Source of the DNA: CAZNSX01 sp964575845
Lineage (GTDB): Bacteria; UBA8248; CAZNSX01
DNA length: 64,000 bases
Direction of reading: 5' to 3'
Assembly (NCBI GenBank): GCA_964575845.1
Contig: CAZNSX010000001.1
Location: 496,001 to 560,000 of the forward strand
This document shows, in pieces, positions 1 through 8,339 of the stretch (within the stretch, counting starts at the first letter, position 1; every line of letters starts with the position of its first letter). Under the pieces are notes generated by a model. The model was not told the DNA's origin and made no database searches. It worked only from the letters and a program-made list of their open reading frames with translations. A program made the translations under genes and the position numbers.

Positions 1-106
1 GGAGAAAATACTCCTGCGGATAGATAAGCGGGGCCAGGCAAAATCCGGCAACCGCCAGAAGCCTTGGGACGAGGTTTCGCGAGCGATTGGAGTCGGGAGA
101 GTGCAC
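1..106 (-). CDS. livM: branched-chain amino-acid ABC transporter permease LivM, N-terminus only (runs off the window)
   Basis: An open frame starts with GTG four bases after the livH stop and continues to the window edge (about 35 codons). After a short polar start it becomes hydrophobic (LLAVAGFCLAPLIY, then PQEYFL), as the first segment of LivM-type inner-membrane permeases does. LivM normally pairs with LivH to form the membrane channel of high-affinity amino-acid or amide importers. The assignment rests mainly on position directly behind livH; the ATPase and binding-protein genes would lie outside the window. Confidence 0.6.
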   Translation of the reverse strand, partial: MHSPDSNRSRNLVPRLLAVAGFCLAPLIYPQEYFL

Positions 107-109
107 CGT

Positions 110-994
110 TCAGCGCCTCAGCGAGCGAAGTCCCATAAGTCCGGAGGGAAAGAACAACAAGATGATAATGAGCAGCACCATGCCGATCGCGTCCTTGTAG
201 GCTGTCGAGATCCATACCCCCCCGAATGTTTCCAGGATCCCGAAGATGACACCACCAAGCATGGCACCGGTGATGCTTCCGAGGCCTCCCAATGTCGCTG
301 CCACAAATGCCTTTATGCCCGTGAGGAACCCCATATCGAAGGCGGCGAAGAACATCGGCCCAAGGAGCACGCCCGCCGCTCCACCCATCGCACCGCTTAT
401 GGCGAAGGTATAGCTGATAGTGCGATCCAGGTTTATGCCCATCAATTGGGCCGTCTGCGGATCTTGCGCAGCCGCTCGAAGCGCGATCCCTGTCCGCGTT
501 CGTTGGAAGAAAAGCTGTAAGAGGACCATCAAGACAAGACCCAGAAGGACAACCCACAGATATTGGGCCGGTAACCGGAGCGGGCCGATGATATAGGCAG
601 TGGTCTTGAAGACCGTCGGATAGCGTAAGGGTTCGGACCCCCAGAGCAGTATTGTGCCGTTCTCAATGAAGATCGACATCCCCACGGTGGCTATGATGAT
701 GTTGATGAGAAGTACTCCCTGGCGTCGCAATATTCGATATGCGCCGTGCTCGAGAGCCAAGCCCACAAGTCCCGAGAGCACCATCGTGATGAAGAACACA
801 ACGATGAAAGGAAGAGGCAAAGCCCAGAGGAGGGTCAGACCAAACATCGAGCCCAGCATCATGACATCGCCCTGGGCGAAATGGAGGATCTCAGTCGCCC
901 TGATAATCATCGTATAGCCAAGGGCTATAAGGCTATATATACAGCCGATGGCGATTCCCCCGATCAGGAGCTCGAAGATTTGGTTAGCGTCCAA
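110..994 (-). CDS. livH: branched-chain amino-acid ABC transporter permease LivH
   Basis: Inner-membrane permease of the LivH family, forming with LivM the channel of an ABC importer for branched-chain amino acids or related amides. The product is about 294 residues and almost entirely hydrophobic, with the family hallmarks GCIYSLIALGYTMI near the N-terminus, HFAQGDVMMLG, a loop around RRTRTGIALRAAAQDPQTAQLMGI-type residues contacting the ATPase, and a terminal LIIILLFFPSGLMG. Two TTG starts are possible. The one at 994 has AGGGAG nine bases upstream, while the one at 1012 has no ribosome site, so 994 is preferred. The gene follows the two Rid-fusion genes on the same strand, suggesting one operon for uptake and processing of amino compounds. 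Confidence 0.88.
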   Translation of the reverse strand: MDANQIFELLIGGIAIGCIYSLIALGYTMIIRATEILHFAQGDVMMLGSMFGLTLLWALPLPFIVVFFITMVLSGLVGLALEHGAYRILRRQGVLLINIIIATVGMSIFIENGTILLWGSEPLRYPTVFKTTAYIIGPLRLPAQYLWVVLLGLVLMVLLQLFFQRTRTGIALRAAAQDPQTAQLMGINLDRTISYTFAISGAMGGAAGVLLGPMFFAAFDMGFLTGIKAFVAATLGGLGSITGAMLGGVIFGILETFGGVWISTAYKDAIGMVLLIIILLFFPSGLMGLRSLRR

Positions 995-1184
995 GATCGA
1001 ATACTCCCTCAATCGGTGAACACGCGGGAGCCTCCACGCCCGCTTCGGGAATCAAGCGGTGGACCTCAGCAGGTCAATTTTCACAAGAGACTCAGTCACC
1101 AAGAGCTCGGCGGTTCCAACCTCGCTTCGCGGCAGAGACGTCTTAACATCCACCCTCCATACCTTCTGAATTCGAGCGGCCAGC

Positions 1185-2438
1185 TCAGGCAACCACCCCG
1201 ATGAGGTCGATCTCGACGAGCATATCCTTCGCTAGGAGCCCCGTCGTCCCCACTGTCGTCCTGGGAGGAGGGGTCTTGAAGTACTCCCTCCACACCTCAT
1301 CGAACCCGTTGAAGTTATAGAGGTCGGTCAAGAAGACCTGGGCCTTGATCACATTGTCAAGAGAGGACCCCGCCGCCTCGAAGGTCTTCGAGAGGTTCTT
1401 GAGGACGTAATCCGTCTGGCGCTTTATGTCGGAGCCGTAGTAGGGAAAGGCAGGGTCGACCCGGGCCTCGGGAGGAACCCCGGTCTTGAAATCGCTCGCC
1501 ACCTGGCCCGCGGCAAACACAAAGTCCCCCACCCGAAAGGCCTCCGTGTAGTTGGCAAGCGGCTGAGGGGCGCCTGACTTGACCGCCTGCCGCTCGAGTC
1601 CCTTGCCGGGGATATAGCCGATGAGGTCGATCTCGACGAGCGTATCCTTCGCTAGGAGCCCCGTCGTCCCGACCGTCGTGCGGGCAGGCGGGGTCTTGAA
1701 GTACTCCCTCCACACCTCATCGAACCCGTTGAAGTTATAGAGGTCGGTCAAGAAGACCTGGGCTTTGATGACATTATCAAGAGAGGACCCCGCCGCCTCG
1801 AAGGTCTTGGAGAGGTTCTTGAGGATGTAGTCGGTCTGGCGCTTTATGTCGGAGCCGTAGTATGGAAAAGCAGGGTCAACCCGGGCCTCGGGAGGAACCC
1901 CGGTCTTGAAGTCGCTCGCCACCTGGCCCGCGGCAAACACAAAGTCCCCCACCCGAAAGGCCTCCGTGTAGTTGGCGAGCGGCTGAGGGGCACCTGACTT
2001 GACCGCCTGCCGCTCGCGTCCCTTGCCGGGGATATAGCCGATGAGGTCGATCTCGACGAGCGTATCCTTCACTAGGAGCCCTGTCGTCCCGACCGTCGTG
2101 CGGGCAGGCGGGGTCCTGAAGTACTCCTTCCACACCTCGTCGAACCCGCTGAAGTCATAGAGGTCGGTCAGGAAGACCTGGGCTTTGATGACATTATCAA
2201 GAGAGGACCCCGCCGCCTCGAAGGTCTTGGAGAGGTTCTTAAGGATGTAGTCGGTCTGACGCTTGATGTCCGAGCCGTAGTATGGAAAAGCAGGGTCAAC
2301 CCGAGCCTCGGGAGGAACGCCTGTCTTGAAGTCACTCGCCAGCTGGCCCGCAGCAAAGATGAAGTCCCCTACCTTAAAGGCCTCTGTGTAGTTGGCAAGT
2401 GGCTGTGGGGCGCTTGACTTGACAACTTCGGGTTTCAT
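1185..2438 (-). CDS. triple-domain Rid (YjgF/YER057c/UK114) protein with near-identical repeats
   Basis: Rid proteins are normally single-domain homotrimers of about 130 residues that hydrolyse reactive enamine/imine intermediates such as 2-aminoacrylate. This 417-residue protein carries three Rid domains in a row (roughly 1-140, 141-280, 281-417), each running from PQPLANYTEAF through VGDF.FAAGQ to the active-site segment. All three keep the key Arg (PPARTTVG twice, PPPRTTVG once) and the Glu of LVEIDLIG, so three complete sites are predicted. The domains are nearly identical, also at DNA level. ATG at 2438 follows AGGGAGAGACCCC. The gene lies between a second triple-Rid gene and livH. A cytosolic single-chain trimer is the simplest reading; the substrate is unknown. 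Confidence 0.9.
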   Translation of the reverse strand: MKPEVVKSSAPQPLANYTEAFKVGDFIFAAGQLASDFKTGVPPEARVDPAFPYYGSDIKRQTDYILKNLSKTFEAAGSSLDNVIKAQVFLTDLYDFSGFDEVWKEYFRTPPARTTVGTTGLLVKDTLVEIDLIGYIPGKGRERQAVKSGAPQPLANYTEAFRVGDFVFAAGQVASDFKTGVPPEARVDPAFPYYGSDIKRQTDYILKNLSKTFEAAGSSLDNVIKAQVFLTDLYNFNGFDEVWREYFKTPPARTTVGTTGLLAKDTLVEIDLIGYIPGKGLERQAVKSGAPQPLANYTEAFRVGDFVFAAGQVASDFKTGVPPEARVDPAFPYYGSDIKRQTDYVLKNLSKTFEAAGSSLDNVIKAQVFLTDLYNFNGFDEVWREYFKTPPPRTTVGTTGLLAKDMLVEIDLIGVVA

Positions 2439-2440
2439 GG
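1201..2440 (-). repeat. three tandem 420-bp intragenic repeats
   Basis: The string atgaggtcgatctcgacgag recurs at 1201, 1621 and 2041, exactly 420 bases (140 codons) apart, and the three units match over most of their length, including at synonymous positions. The repeat encodes the three Rid domains. The short period and high identity point to recent duplication or ongoing gene conversion. Copy number could vary between strains or be miscounted by short-read assembly. Confidence 0.95.
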
Positions 2441-2504
2441 GGTCTCTCCCTGTAAGATGGACCGAAATTCCTGCCCGCGGATGCGAATGGTGGCTTCTCT
2501 TCGG

Positions 2505-3767
2505 TCATCCCCTCCGGGCGATTAGATCAATCTCGATCATCGGGCCGGCCATCATGATCCCCGTGCTGGGGATCACGGTCATGGCAGGGGGGTTCTCGGG
2601 GATAAACCGGCGCCAGACCCGCTCGAAGCCGCGGTAGTCACGGATGTCGAGGAGGTAAATGTGGGCATCGACCACGTCGTCCAGCGTTCCGCCGCAGTGC
2701 TCGAGTAACTCCTTAAGGTTCTCCATGGTGTATTCGGTTTGGAGTTCGATATCGATGCCATAGTGAGGCATTCTGTCGTGGACACCGAATTTAGGCGTCT
2801 TGAAGTCGGTCGCGACTTGACCCGCCAGGAAAAGCCACTCACCCGCCTCGACGGCCGGGGAGAAGTTCACTCCACGGACGCTCGGATGGAACTGTTTCTC
2901 GAACTCAATCTCCCGTTTCTGGTATTTTCCGTCTGGGATGAGGGTGATAAGGTTCGCCGTCATGCGAGCGCCCGGGACCATAAGACCCTTGATTTCCATG
3001 GCACTGCGAGGCGGCGGGACGTCCATATAGCGTTTCCAAACACGGTCGATCTCGTGGAAATCATTCCGGTCCACATGATAGAGCTGAGACTTAACCGCAT
3101 TCTGAAGGGTCGTGCCCGCGGCCCTGGCGCACTTCTCCATATTCCCCAGGACGTAATCCGTCTGGTCTTCGGCCGTGCTCCTGTAGAAGGGGAAGTCGGG
3201 ATCCTTGCCAACGGGGATTCCCGTTTTGGAATCAGTCGCCGGCAATCCGGAGTGAAAGAGTAGTGGTCCCGCCTTAACGGCGGGAGAACAGTGCTCCCAG
3301 GGTTTAGGATAGCCCGGAGGCGCGATTACCTCCTTTCTTGTCTCACCCTCTGGCACGACTGCGATGGCGAAGACTTCGAGGAGAGCTCCTGGAATGAGGT
3401 GCTCATATCCCACCTCGATAACCGTCCGCGCCGGGGGGTCCTTCGGGAACCATTCCCTCCACACCACCTCAATCCAGGGGAGGAGAGCCGGCTCGGCAAG
3501 GTAGACCTCCGTCTTCACCACTTGGTCCAGTTTGGTTCCCGCCGCCCGGAGGATCTTCTGCAGGTTGTCCAGGATGTACTCCGCCTGAAGCTCCACATCC
3601 GTCTTCCCCGCGAAGGGGAAGCGTGGGTCAGACCGCACGGGGATACCCGTCTCAAAATCTGTCGCATAGAGACCCGAGACAAACACGAATGACCCGCTTT
3701 GAACGGCGTGAGGCGCGTGGAGCAAAGAATTAGGGACAGATTCGGCATGAACCTGAACTTTTCCCAT
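2505..3767 (-). CDS. triple-domain Rid protein with diverged domains
   Basis: A 420-residue second Rid fusion, upstream of the repeat-built one and separated from it by 66 bases. The three domains (about 1-137, 138-282, 283-420) are clearly Rid folds (SGSFVFVSGLYATDFETG; GPLLFHSGLPATDSKTG; GEWLFLAGQVATDFKT) but differ strongly from each other. Domain 1 keeps both the Arg (PPARTVIEV) and the Glu (LLEVFAI). Domain 2 keeps Arg (PPPRSAMEI) but has lost the Glu (MTANLITL). Domain 3 has Met in place of Arg (PPAMTVI) but keeps Glu (MIEIDLI). Since Rid sites lie at subunit interfaces, this looks like an asymmetric pseudo-trimer with perhaps one full catalytic site. ATG at 3767 follows GGGGGGATCCTA. 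Confidence 0.88.
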   Translation of the reverse strand: MGKVQVHAESVPNSLLHAPHAVQSGSFVFVSGLYATDFETGIPVRSDPRFPFAGKTDVELQAEYILDNLQKILRAAGTKLDQVVKTEVYLAEPALLPWIEVVWREWFPKDPPARTVIEVGYEHLIPGALLEVFAIAVVPEGETRKEVIAPPGYPKPWEHCSPAVKAGPLLFHSGLPATDSKTGIPVGKDPDFPFYRSTAEDQTDYVLGNMEKCARAAGTTLQNAVKSQLYHVDRNDFHEIDRVWKRYMDVPPPRSAMEIKGLMVPGARMTANLITLIPDGKYQKREIEFEKQFHPSVRGVNFSPAVEAGEWLFLAGQVATDFKTPKFGVHDRMPHYGIDIELQTEYTMENLKELLEHCGGTLDDVVDAHIYLLDIRDYRGFERVWRRFIPENPPAMTVIPSTGIMMAGPMIEIDLIARRG

Positions 3768-3818
3768 TAGGATCCCCCCATAATGAAAAGCTTTTAATCG
3801 TGAAAAATTCGGCCCCAG

Positions 3819-3888
3819 AGAGATATTATCTCTTAGATATCTCCTGTCAAGAAAAAAATATCTCTTGAATTAACCATGAATATCTTTT
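3819..3888. promoter_or_regulatory. helically phased TATCTC repeats in a divergent intergenic region (candidate operator)
   Basis: The AT-rich gap between the Rid operon and the divergent GntR gene contains TATCTCTT at 3827, TATCTCCT at 3838, TATCTCTT at 3859 and TATCTTTT at 3881. The starts are 11, 21 and 22 bases apart, that is one or two helical turns. The first lies in a 15-base inverted repeat, AGAGATA-T-TATCTCT, at 3819-3833, and the second in AGATATCT at 3835-3842. This fits binding by a dimeric regulator, plausibly the adjacent GntR protein; no direct evidence links them. Confidence 0.45.
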
Positions 3889-4108
3889 ATAGTTAAAATT
3901 ACCCTAACCCTCGGCGGATTAAGGGATTATCTGGCCGGCAGAGATTGAGATTTTTTGGTTCTGGAAGGTTTATGGCGCAAAGGGGCTCATTCGATGAAGC
4001 CCTTTTCCCGGGGTCCTTCGAGCGCGCGCCCCCCCGACACCGTCTGCCCGACACCGAGGATATCATGCTAAAGGGAAAAATCTGTGACTTTAACTGCAGG
4101 ATAAAAGA

Positions 4109-4807
4109 TTGAAGCAAACAAAACAAGTTCGGCACAGAAAGCAAACCTTTGGGCGTCAAGGAAGCCTGGGTAATACTACCTCTTTAAAAGAGCAGATCTA
4201 CTGTGAGGTCAAACAGGAAATCATCAGGATGAAGCTTCATCCTGGACAAATGATCCTGGAGAGAGTACTCGCAGAGCGCTTTGGCGTCAGCAAGACCCCG
4301 GTTCGGGAGGCTTTGGCTCTTCTTGAGCAGGATGGGTTCGTCGAGTCCATGCATGGCCGGGGGTATCAGATTGCACCCATCAGCCTCCAGGACGTTTTAC
4401 AGACAATTGAGCTTCGCCTCATCCTTGAGCGAGGAACGGCCGAGTTGGCGGCCCAGCGGATCCGTAAGGAGGAGCTAGAGACTCTGCTTAAGATGGTTGA
4501 GCTTCCTGTGGACGAGAAAGACGAAAAAGTCCTGGCTACATTTCCGTATTTGAACCGTCGCTTTCACGACGCGATTGCCAAGGCCGCCAGAAACCGTCTC
4601 CTCTACGACGCAACCGTGAGGGTGCTCGAGCAGATGGAACGGGTGATTCACATGGACGTTGCACAGATCCGAAGATCGATTACAGGCCCTCAAAAGGAGC
4701 ATATTGAGATCGTCGAAGCCATCGGCTCAGGAGATCCTACGAGAGCTCGAAAATGCATGGAGAGGCACATCTTGAACGCGAAGGCAAATATCCTCAAGGC
4801 CCTCTGA
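4109..4807 (+). CDS. GntR-family transcriptional regulator (FCD/FadR-type)
   Basis: A 232-residue regulator with an N-terminal winged helix (about residues 28-95: SLKEQIYCEVKQEII, PGQMILERVLAERFGVSKTPVREALALLEQDGFVE) followed by an all-helical FCD effector domain with its usual polar residues (NRRFHDAIAKAARN, EHIEIVEAI, ARKCMERHI). FCD members bind small acids or amino-acid metabolites and usually repress adjacent operons. The start is TTG behind AGGATAAAAGA. The gene diverges from the two Rid genes and livHM and probably controls them through the phased repeats in the shared upstream region. Ligand unknown. Confidence 0.88.
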   Translation: MKQTKQVRHRKQTFGRQGSLGNTTSLKEQIYCEVKQEIIRMKLHPGQMILERVLAERFGVSKTPVREALALLEQDGFVESMHGRGYQIAPISLQDVLQTIELRLILERGTAELAAQRIRKEELETLLKMVELPVDEKDEKVLATFPYLNRRFHDAIAKAARNRLLYDATVRVLEQMERVIHMDVAQIRRSITGPQKEHIEIVEAIGSGDPTRARKCMERHILNAKANILKAL

Positions 4808-5096
4808 AAGAATAGGATTCTATGCGCCATCGGGCAGGAGGAAAGAGGGCACGCCGTTCATCCGATGACCCAGCCCAAGGCGGACCGACGCCCTTCATCT
4901 ACCCTTTCTATTCCTAAACCAGCAGGGAACTATGGTCTCAAGAAATACTGGATTCTGCATCTCCTGCGAAGGATGAAATCGGTGGATTTCAGGTGCACGC
5001 TGTGGGGACGGAATCCCAATGACCGTGAATGAACGTTAGCTTGTCAGCCAGAGTTGAATAATTCGATGTATGCAGGAGAACTAACCTTGAGAATCA

Positions 5097-5768
5097 TCAT
5101 TTACAGTGTGGTGACCCCCATCCGTTAATGGCATCTAAGCTCTTGAGCCAAGCCTCCGGGTGAGCGGCCGAGTGAAAGAGGGGAGGGGTCCTATTTACCA
5201 CGTTGTCTCCGGTAAATATGACCTTATCCTCGGGAAGGTAGACGGCCGCCTGATAGGGGGAGTGGCCGGGCAAGTTTATGAGGTTAAGGGTCTTATCCCC
5301 AAGGTAGAGGTTCAGCCTCTCGCTGAATGTTATGGAGGGCTCCCTCGGTTCATAGTCCTTGAGGTAGGGGACCCCTTCACGGTCGATGGCGGCGACCGTT
5401 TCCCTCACCTTCTCCACACCGCCGAGGGATGAATGAAAGAGCTCTTTCGCCCCCTGGTGAGCGATGACGGTCGCGGGGAAGAAAAAGTTTCCCATTATAT
5501 GGTCCCGGTGAAACTCGGTATTGATGAGATATCTTACCTCACCCTTATCCTCCATGATGGCTCGCCACTTGAGGGCTTCGGTGGGCCTCATGGGGGAGTC
5601 CACCATCGCAATACCTTCACCCGTCAGGATGAAGCCGCAGTTGCAAGAGAGACTCCTTGCGCTGGCGGGTGAGTGGATGGACGGAGGTTCTGCCCTCTCT
5701 GCAAGTGGAACTGGGAAGGGTCCCAAATATGCGACCTCGACAAAAACCCCTTTGGTTAACTCTTGCAT
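5097..5768 (-). pseudogene. truncated metallo-beta-lactamase-fold hydrolase
   Basis: The 223-residue product matches metallo-beta-lactamase-fold hydrolases: VDSPMRP strand, a metal motif at 84-90, LPGHSPYQAAVYLP at about 167 and GDNVVN at 187. Two things are odd. The first His of the HxHxDH metal motif is Glu (E85-F-H87-R-D89-H90), and the frame ends after KSLDAINGWG, where full-length relatives continue for about 70 residues to another metal-binding His. No continuation was found in the other frames of the next 290 bases. A good ribosome site (GGGAGAGACCGT) precedes ATG 5768, so it may be expressed but is probably inactive or repurposed. Confidence 0.7.
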
Positions 5769-6040
5769 ACGGTCTCTCCCATGAGGGTAGACCAGTATAG
5801 AACGGAATCTCCGATTTCAACTCCCGGTCGAGGCATGCTCGCTCCCTCCTGGTCCTCGAACCGGATGAAGCAGAACAGGGGATGACAGCAAAGGTAACCG
5901 ATTAGGAAACTACTCAATCCCCCTTACCTTCTGATGACCACGATTTCCCTCACCGGATATTTCTGCAGGTTCTCAATTAGAGACCCGCGGATGATTCAGG
6001 TCATGGCGGCGAAATAGCCCTTGCCCAGAGATTCACCTCG

Positions 6041-7225
6041 CTAAAGCGCGGCGGCGATCTTCAGCCGCTTGATATAATTTCCGCCGTCCAGGTGTTTCAC
6101 GGAAAACGAGTCCCTCAGGAACTTTTCGAACGGCGCCTCTTTCATGACCCCCATTCCGGCCGCGATCTCGGCCGCCTTGTGTGCTATCTCGAAGGCTTTC
6201 TCGGTGCAGTATGACATGGCGGCGGGCACGAGTCTGGGGTCGGGTGGCAGGTTGTCCAGAGACCAGGCGACGTTCCACACCATCGAGCGCATCGCAAGGA
6301 GGTCGGTGTACATCCTGGCGAGCTCGGATCCTATCACCCCGTGCTTGATGATGGGCACTCCGCCCTGAACCCGCTCCTTGCAGTAATCCACGATAGCCTC
6401 ATAGGCCGCCCGCGCGACGCCCAGGGATCGGCCGGCGTTCAAAATGCCGTCGCTCCTGAGGGTAGCCCTGATGAGCGGGATCCCGGACCCCTCAGGGCCC
6501 AGCATCCACTCCGCCGGCACCCTGCAGTTTTCGAAGATCACTTCCTGGTTCCTGAGTAGCCTGAAGCCCATCTTGTCGTGGAGCCTGCCGAATTTTATGC
6601 CCGGGTGGCCGTCAGGGATCAGGAAGCAGCTTCCCCCTTCGATGACCCCCTTGGTCTTATCCGTCCTGACGAAGACGTAGTAAAGCTTGGCGATCCCAGC
6701 GTGAGCGATGAAGTGTTTCATGCCGTTTATGACGTAATGGTCGCCATCCCTAACCGCGGTTGTTCTCACTCCCCCATCCGGACCGTTGTAAGGGAGTATA
6801 TTATCGCAGCCCGCGTCCGGCTCGGTCATGGTCGTCGCCACGAGGAAGGCGGGGTCCTCGCAAAAAGCTTTAAGCCATTTCTCCCGCTGGGCCTCTGTCG
6901 TCAGTTTGGGGTCGGCTAATATATGGTAAAGCTTGCGCCCGTTCACGGGAATGCTGGCCAATGAGATGTCCCCCACACCGAGCTCCTCACATACTATGAC
7001 ACAACTCAGGGTGTCCTCGACCCCCATGCCCCCGTACTTCTCGGGTACGGCGAGCGTACGCAACCCGAGCTCAGACATTCTTTTCAGCAGGTCCATGCTG
7101 AAGCACTCTTCAGGGTCGGTTTTTTGGTCGAGCTCTGCGATCAGCGGTTTGGCTTCTTTGTTGATAAAATCCCTCGCCATCCTTTGGAGGGCAAGTTGTT
7201 CCTCTGAAAGCTTGAAATCCACCAT
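6041..7225 (-). CDS. acyl-CoA dehydrogenase family protein
   Basis: FAD-dependent acyl-CoA dehydrogenase of 394 residues, the normal length. It has the helical N-terminal domain (LSEEQLALQRMARDFINKEAKPL), the FAD/substrate region (TTMTEPDAGCD, VINGMKHFIAHA) and the C-terminal helical domain (GRSLGVARAAYEAIVDYCKERVQGG). Members oxidise acyl-CoA at the alpha-beta bond and pass electrons to ETF. The usual C-terminal YEGT segment reads LDGGNYIKRL, so the position of the common catalytic Glu is Asp380. ATG 7225 follows AAAGGAGCG. It precedes, with a 333-base gap, two short-chain dehydrogenases and an aldolase-like gene on the same strand. Substrate not predictable. Confidence 0.88.
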   Translation of the reverse strand: MVDFKLSEEQLALQRMARDFINKEAKPLIAELDQKTDPEECFSMDLLKRMSELGLRTLAVPEKYGGMGVEDTLSCVIVCEELGVGDISLASIPVNGRKLYHILADPKLTTEAQREKWLKAFCEDPAFLVATTMTEPDAGCDNILPYNGPDGGVRTTAVRDGDHYVINGMKHFIAHAGIAKLYYVFVRTDKTKGVIEGGSCFLIPDGHPGIKFGRLHDKMGFRLLRNQEVIFENCRVPAEWMLGPEGSGIPLIRATLRSDGILNAGRSLGVARAAYEAIVDYCKERVQGGVPIIKHGVIGSELARMYTDLLAMRSMVWNVAWSLDNLPPDPRLVPAAMSYCTEKAFEIAHKAAEIAAGMGVMKEAPFEKFLRDSFSVKHLDGGNYIKRLKIAAAL

Positions 7226-7558
7226 CTGCGTCGCTCCTTTTATTAGGGCGTCTTTTGGTAAACCCGGAGAAAGCTCGAACTGAAGGATAAGCCTTCCTCA
7301 GCGAAGCCCTTCTTCTTCAGCGCTCAGTGGATCCATGAGCACCCGATCCCTCCTTGCCTCAGCCTTCAGAACCAAAGCAGACGTCCAGCGGTAAAACCCT
7401 TTCCCGCGCTTCGCGCCAAGCTCCCCCCGCTCCACTTTTTTTCTCCATATGGAGCAGGGCATGGGGGAGCTGTTGATTATCTTCTGTAGGCTTTCGGCTA
7501 CGCTCAGGGCACCTCAAATACCCGGAGGTCTGGGGTCGCGCAAGGGGCCTTTGCACCC
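7226..7558. other. intergenic stretch without recognised gene
   Basis: A 333-base gap between the SDR stop and the acyl-CoA dehydrogenase start. Short open frames are present but have no recognisable motif or ribosome site. Nothing structural was seen beyond the ribosome site of the acyl-CoA dehydrogenase. Confidence 0.5.
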
Positions 7559-8311
7559 TCAACCCATCGCGATTCCGCCGTTTACGTCTAGGCAGACCCC
7601 TGTGATATAGGAGGCCTCATCGGATGCGAGAAAGAGCGCCGCATTGGCCACGTCCTCCGGTCGGCCGAGCCGGCCAAGGGGGATATTGGCGATGACCTCC
7701 TTCTGGATGTCCCGCAGCCAACTGTCGGTCATGGGCGTCACCGTGGGGCCGGGCGCGATGGCGTTCACGGTGATCCCGTAGGGGCCAAGTGCCCTTGCAA
7801 GCGACCGCGTAAGGCCGATCACGCCGGCCTTTGCCGCAACATACGGCACTCCGGCACCACCAGCGACACCGCCGCACCGCCAAGACGAGGAGGAAAGGTT
7901 CACGACCCGCCCGTAGCGCCTCGACATCATGTGCTCGGCCACCGCACGGGCGCAAAGAAACTCCCCCTTAAGGTTCACGCTGTGGACCGCGTCCCAGTCC
8001 GCCTCGGTGAATTCCAGAAACGGTTTCTTCGGTGAGGTGCCGGCGTTGTTGATGAGGATATCGACATTTTCAAAGGCCTCGAGCGTTGCTTTCACCATAC
8101 GATAGACATCATCGGCCCTGCTGACATCCATCTCCTGCGCTCTGACCGCGTGGCCTTCAGCGACCAGCTCAAGGCAGAGGGTTTCGAGGGCGGCGAGATT
8201 CAGGTCGCAGGCCACCACTTTTGCGCCCTCGCGCACGAACCGCCTTACGACCGCCTCACCGATGCCCTGGGCCGCGCCGGTCACGATTGCCACTCGCCCC
8301 TCAAGCCGCAT
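7559..8311 (-). CDS. short-chain dehydrogenase/reductase (FabG-like)
   Basis: NAD(P)-dependent oxidoreductase of the classical SDR family, 250 residues. Visible are the nucleotide-binding TGAAQGIG at 11-18, a basic/acidic turn ACDLN favouring NAD, NNAG at about 88, the catalytic Ser in NLSSSSW, the YVAAK active-site pair (Tyr and Lys) and the IAPGPTVTPM loop. ATG 8311 follows GGGGGGAAAGGAG. It lies 28 bases downstream of another SDR and is probably cotranscribed with the aldolase-like gene at 9142-10380. It may oxidise a hydroxyacyl or polyol intermediate; the exact substrate cannot be read from sequence. Confidence 0.88.
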   Translation of the reverse strand: MRLEGRVAIVTGAAQGIGEAVVRRFVREGAKVVACDLNLAALETLCLELVAEGHAVRAQEMDVSRADDVYRMVKATLEAFENVDILINNAGTSPKKPFLEFTEADWDAVHSVNLKGEFLCARAVAEHMMSRRYGRVVNLSSSSWRCGGVAGGAGVPYVAAKAGVIGLTRSLARALGPYGITVNAIAPGPTVTPMTDSWLRDIQKEVIANIPLGRLGRPEDVANAALFLASDEASYITGVCLDVNGGIAMG

Positions 8312-8339
8312 GGATGCTCCTTTCCCCCCTAAGCGGAGG

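Noticed and set aside
1201..2440. Evenly spaced repeats suggesting a CRISPR-like array
   Set aside because: The 420-bp units are coding and form three Rid domains; no short repeats with unique spacers occur in the window.
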